NCBI GenBank assembly: GCA_963788055.1
Contig: CAWBFA010000003.1
Span: 1-64,000, forward strand
Source of the DNA: JACCTU01 sp963788055
GTDB taxonomy: Bacteria > Actinomycetota > Thermoleophilia > Gaiellales > Gaiellaceae
Length of the DNA stretch: 64,000 nucleotides
Direction of reading: 5' to 3'
The notes beneath the pieces are model-generated. The model was not told where the DNA came from and ran no database searches. It saw only the letters and a list, made by a program, of their open reading frames with translations. This document shows, one piece after another, positions 61,134-64,000 of this stretch (its first letter is position 1; each line of letters begins with the position of its first letter). Both the position numbers and the translations under genes were made by a program.

Positions 61134-62273
61134 TTACGACGTCAGCACGTAGGAGTCGCCTCGTTGCCGGAACGCGTGCGCCCGCGCTGACGCAGCGGTT
61201 CGCTCGCCTGCGACGACCTCGCCCGGCTTCGCGGTGCGGACTCGACGAGCAGCGAGAACCGGGGCGGCGCCTTCGACTCTGTCGCCCAACGTCACGTCGG
61301 CGGTTGCGAGCCCTGCCCGGGGACGCACCGAATCTCCGAGCTCGCTCGTGAGCCTGTCGCGGGCCCGCACGGCGGCCGCGATCGCGTCGTCGGCGCTCGT
61401 ATAGACGGCGAGCAGGGCGTCCGCGAGCCCGCGCTCGACGTGCTCGGCCGTTTCGCCCAGCTCCTCGGTCGCGAGAGCGAGCGCGCGGCCGGCGACAGCC
61501 TCCACCTCGCCCTGGATCCCGAGGTCGAGGAAGAGCGCGGTCGCGGTGAGGGTCCGCTCGGAGACGGCCGCCAGCGAGTCGTCCTGTCGCAGGATCGCCT
61601 GCTCCAGCTGCTGGAGCCGCGGGCTCGGTTCGATCCCGAGCTCGTCGTGGAGCGTAGTTCGCGCGGCCCGGTACGCGTCGAGCGCCTCGGCCTGGCGGCC
61701 CGCGCGGTAGAGCGCGAGCATCAGCTGCGCGCGGAAGGCCTCGCGCAGAGGGTGTTCCGCGACGAGCGACTCGAGTTCCCCGATCATCTCCGACGAACGG
61801 CCGCTCGTCAGGTCGGCCTCGATCCGCTCCTCGGTCGCCGCCACGCGCTCCTCCTCGAGCCTCGCAGCCTCGAGCGGGAGCCCGCAATCGCAGAGGGCCG
61901 CACCACGCCAGAGCGACAGCGCCTCGCTCAGCAGGACGGCTGCGTCCTCGGGCTCGCTCCGCCGCGCCTCCGAGACGAGGCGGTCGAACTGGCGCACGTC
62001 GACGTCGCCCTCCACGAGGTAGCCCGGGTCCCGGGTCTGGATCACCCCTTCGCCGAGCAGCTTCCGCAGGCGTGAGACGTAGACCTGGAGCGCGGTCGTG
62101 GCGGTCGCGGGCGGGTCTTCGCCCCAGAGCTCGTCGATCAGACGGTCGGTGGAGACGACCCGTCCGGCGTTCAGCGCGAGGACGGCGAGCAGGGCGCGCT
62201 GCTTGCCGCGGCCGACGACGATCGTCCGTCCGTCGATCCGCACCTCGAGTGGCCCGAGGAGGGCGTACTCCAC
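61134..62273 (-). CDS. SARP/BTAD transcriptional regulator with degenerate cyclase-like C-terminus
   Basis: This 379-residue activator has an OmpR-type winged-helix DNA-binding domain at residues 1 to about 92 (MEYALLGPLEVRIDGRTIVV; ALQVYVSRLRKLLGEGVI) and a BTAD domain at about 97-240 (LREAFRAQLMLALYRAGRQA; YRAARTTLHDELGIEPSPRL). The last 130 residues (TALFLDLGIQGEVEAV; RGLADALLAVYTSADDAIAA; AGLATADVTLGDRVEGAAPV; AARRVRTAKPGEVVAGERT) follow the class III cyclase outline but lack most catalytic residues. SARPs normally drive secondary metabolism or secretion genes. It diverges from a secreted repeat-protein gene. Confidence 0.9.
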   Translation of the reverse strand: MEYALLGPLEVRIDGRTIVVGRGKQRALLAVLALNAGRVVSTDRLIDELWGEDPPATATTALQVYVSRLRKLLGEGVIQTRDPGYLVEGDVDVRQFDRLVSEARRSEPEDAAVLLSEALSLWRGAALCDCGLPLEAARLEEERVAATEERIEADLTSGRSSEMIGELESLVAEHPLREAFRAQLMLALYRAGRQAEALDAYRAARTTLHDELGIEPSPRLQQLEQAILRQDDSLAAVSERTLTATALFLDLGIQGEVEAVAGRALALATEELGETAEHVERGLADALLAVYTSADDAIAAAVRARDRLTSELGDSVRPRAGLATADVTLGDRVEGAAPVLAARRVRTAKPGEVVAGERTAASARAHAFRQRGDSYVLTS

Positions 62274-62281
62274 CGTTCAGT

Positions 62282-62320
62282 TTTAGCGCTCGTTTAGGTC
62301 CGAAGCCAGCGCCGATTTAG
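62282..62320. promoter_or_regulatory. Direct TTTAG repeats in the SARP/secreted-protein promoter region
   Basis: TTTAGCG at 62282, GTTTAGG around 62293 and TTTAGCG at 62316 recur at 11 and 23 bases. SARP proteins bind direct heptamer repeats at 11-base (one helical turn) spacing, so this could be the target of the adjacent regulator, for self-control and for the secreted gene. Confidence 0.5.
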
Positions 62321-62381
62321 CGGCGGGGCGGATCCTCCTCTCATTCCGCAAGACATGAACGAAGCAGGAGGAGGAAGAGCA

Positions 62382-63101
62382 ATGCGTTGGACTCGGAGAA
62401 ATCATCTGAAAGTGAAGGCACTGGCGCTCTCCCTGGCGACTTCTGCGGTCGTCGCCGGCCCCGCGTCGGCCATGGTTCACGACGGGGGCAGCACAGTGAC
62501 CCCGACGTTCGCACCGATCACGAGCGTCGCGCAGCAGTACGGTGGGACCGCCGAGCTGCCGGCGGCACAGCAGGCCGAGATCTCGTACCTCAGCTGGGGC
62601 GCGACGGCCGAGAACACGCTGCCGTTCCAGAGCGCACGCGACGGCGGCCCCGTGTTCATGAACGGGCTCCCTGAGGGCTACGTCGGCTCCGGGATCACCC
62701 AGGGCGGCGTCACCCCGACGAACCTCGCTCGGGCTTACGTGCCGAAGGCGCAGGCTGAGATCTCGTACCTCAGCTGGGGCAAGGTTCTCGAGACCGAGGC
62801 GGTCGGCGGCGGCGTCACGCCGACGAACCTGGCTCGGGCATACGTGCCGCTGGTCCAGGGCGTCTCCAACCCTGACGGCTACCAGCCGCAGCTGCGGGGC
62901 ACCGAGCAGCTCGTCATCCGTGACAAGCCTGACGGCTTCCAGCCGCAGACGAAGAACGCCGACGTCGTCTCGGTCTCGGCCGGCTCCAGCCTCGACAGCC
63001 GCGACCTCGCGCTCGGGTTCGGGCTCGGCCTGATCCTCGCGACTGCGGCGGCGATCGCGCTCGCGATGGTTCGCGACCGCCAGAGGATGGCGCACTCGTA
63101 A
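62382..63101 (+). CDS. Secreted, C-terminally membrane-anchored repeat protein of unknown function
   Basis: The ATG 62382 is chosen for the strong AGGAGGAGG in front; ATG 62355 upstream has none. The 239-residue protein has a signal peptide (ALALSLATSAVVAGPASA), then internal repeats: AEISYLSWG at 65-73 and 125-133, GGVTPTNLARAYVP at 108-121 and 143-156, PDGYQPQ/PDGFQPQ at 164-170 and 183-189, and a C-terminal helix (209-229) with a basic end. It is probably on the cell surface with its C-terminus inside. I recognise no family. The divergent SARP gene is a likely regulator. Confidence 0.75.
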   Translation: MRWTRRNHLKVKALALSLATSAVVAGPASAMVHDGGSTVTPTFAPITSVAQQYGGTAELPAAQQAEISYLSWGATAENTLPFQSARDGGPVFMNGLPEGYVGSGITQGGVTPTNLARAYVPKAQAEISYLSWGKVLETEAVGGGVTPTNLARAYVPLVQGVSNPDGYQPQLRGTEQLVIRDKPDGFQPQTKNADVVSVSAGSSLDSRDLALGFGLGLILATAAAIALAMVRDRQRMAHS

Positions 63102-63124
63102 GACCACGGGGAGGTCTCCGAGGA

Positions 63125-63158
63125 GAAACGGCCCGCCCGGGGGACGGCGGGCCGTTTC
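63125..63158. terminator. Strong bidirectional terminator
   Basis: GAAACGGCCCGCC and GGCGGGCCGTTTC form a perfect 13-bp stem with loop CGGGGGAC, followed by TTTG on the plus strand and by CTCC on the minus strand. It lies between the secreted protein gene and the end of the convergent ABC gene. Confidence 0.9.
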
Positions 63159-63197
63159 TTTGAGCACGGGGGAACCCAGCGTGTCGCTCACTCCTTG

Positions 63198-64000
63198 TCA
63201 GGCAGCGCGAGTACCGGATTCCCAGCTCGCCCAGAGGGCTGCATAGCGCTCCCCTTGGGCGACGAGCTCGTCGTGCGTTGCGAGTTCCACCAGGCGGCCG
63301 CCCTCGATCACGGCGACACGGTCGGCGCGCTGCGCCGTGGAGAGCCTGTGCGCGATCGTGATCACGGTGCGGCCCTCGGAGACGGCGCTGAGAGCGCGCT
63401 CGACCAGCGCTTCGGTCGCAGGGTCGAGCGACGACGTCGCCTCGTCGAGGACGATCACCGTCGGGTCTGCGAGCGCCACCCGGGCGAGGCCCACGAGCTG
63501 CCGCTCGCCGGACGAGAGCCGGACCCCGCGTGTGCGCACGTCGGTCTGAAGCCCGTTCGGGAGCGCCTCGAAGCGCGTGAGGGCGCCGATCCGGCGCAGC
63601 GCATCGGCAACCTGCTCGTCGCTTGCGCCCGGCAGCGCGAGCCGGACGTTGTCAGCGAGCGTGCCGGAGAACAGGTGTCCCTCCTGCGGCAGGAAGACGA
63701 TCCGGCGCCGAAGCGAGTCGAGGGTCGCATCGCGCAGGTCGATGCCGCCGAGGCGCACGACGCCCTCGCTCGGGTCGTACTGGCGCGTGAGCAGCTTCGC
63801 GAGCGTCGACTTCCCCGCGCCGGTCGGCCCGACGAGCGCGAGCTGCTCGCCCTGGCGAACGGTCAGCGACACGTCGTGCAGCACGGGCTCGTCGCCGTAG
63901 CCGAACGTCAGGCGCTCGGCCCGCAACGCGCCGCTGTCGGGGAGCTCCTGATGCCCGCCGAGCACCGTCACGGGCGTCTCGAGCAGCGCGACGAGCTTCG
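63198..64000 (-). CDS. ABC exporter ATP-binding domain (cut by right window edge)
   Basis: The frame runs past the right edge; no membrane domain is visible, so the N-terminus lies outside. It reads LTFGYGDEPVLHDVSLTVRQ, Walker A VGPTGAGKSTLAKLL, Q-loop IVFLPQEGHLFSGTLADNVR, signature LSSGERQLVGLARV, Walker B VIVLDEATSSLD and H-loop TIAHRLSTAQ. The layout is of the type I exporter fused half-transporters (multidrug or lipid). The signature is LSSGE rather than LSGGQ. The substrate is unknown. Confidence 0.88.
   Translation of the reverse strand, partial: KLVALLETPVTVLGGHQELPDSGALRAERLTFGYGDEPVLHDVSLTVRQGEQLALVGPTGAGKSTLAKLLTRQYDPSEGVVRLGGIDLRDATLDSLRRRIVFLPQEGHLFSGTLADNVRLALPGASDEQVADALRRIGALTRFEALPNGLQTDVRTRGVRLSSGERQLVGLARVALADPTVIVLDEATSSLDPATEALVERALSAVSEGRTVITIAHRLSTAQRADRVAVIEGGRLVELATHDELVAQGERYAALWASWESGTRAA

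Overview
The window is a gene-dense chromosomal segment (roughly two-thirds G+C, judged by eye) with many GTG and TTG starts and frequent 1 to 14 base overlaps between neighbours. The ribosomal/RNA polymerase block rpsE-rpmD-rplO-secY-adk-map-infA-rpmJ-rpsM-rpsK-rpsD-rpoA-rplQ-...-truA, the tilS-hpt-ftsH cluster, Ku, a SARP/BTAD regulator, C+ zinc forms of L36 and S4, and many acyl-CoA enzymes point to a deep-branching actinobacterium. Thermoleophilia/Gaiellales is my best guess from gene content and style; I could not test it. No insertion sequence, phage gene, CRISPR array or rRNA was seen, and one tRNA (Pro, CGG) was found.

Layout. 1-9.5 kb: late spc operon and alpha operon, an NfeD-like protein, an AI-2E family membrane protein and truA. 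9.6-18 kb: lipoprotein, HAD phosphatase, ligA, a D-Ala-D-Ala carboxypeptidase, an orphan NarL-type regulator, and a divergent pair of coiled-coil wall hydrolases (3D domain and NlpC/P60). 18-28 kb: fatty-acyl-CoA ligase, Ku, a small HTH-like protein behind a terminator-bearing leader, tRNA-Pro, a TolB-propeller/lysyl-oxidase fusion, CaiB and TetR, and an enolase-like/cupin pair. 28-40 kb: a 1087-residue cyclase-homology/AAA/TPR regulator, two acyl-CoA dehydrogenases, GH3, patatin, an SDR and VanW. 40-48 kb: L,D-transpeptidase, metallophosphoesterase, DAG kinase, purine nucleoside phosphorylase, and a coupled GNAT-methyltransferase-phosphatase run. 48-57.5 kb: MMPL exporter, PAP2 phosphatase, and a signalling cluster (cyclase-receiver-LuxR fusion, AAA ATPase, giant GAF histidine kinase, receiver). 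57.6-64 kb: tilS-hpt-ftsH, a SARP regulator divergent from a repeat-bearing secreted protein, and a truncated ABC exporter subunit.

The least expected signal is non-coding. Two families of dispersed palindromic elements sit almost only at gene ends. Family A (162-166 bp) has a fixed apex and arms that change sequence while staying complementary. Family B (about 75-83 bp) is a double hairpin with a constant CCTTTAGG linker. Family A termini often supply the stop codons of flanking genes, and one copy lies inside the ribosomal operon between adk and map.

Sequence-quality caution. Several genes are broken by single-base indels (rpsK, the PAP2 gene, the cyclase-receiver gene, probably the rpsE tail), and the DAG kinase lacks a standard start codon. 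S11 is essential, so at least some of these are probably assembly or sequencing errors.
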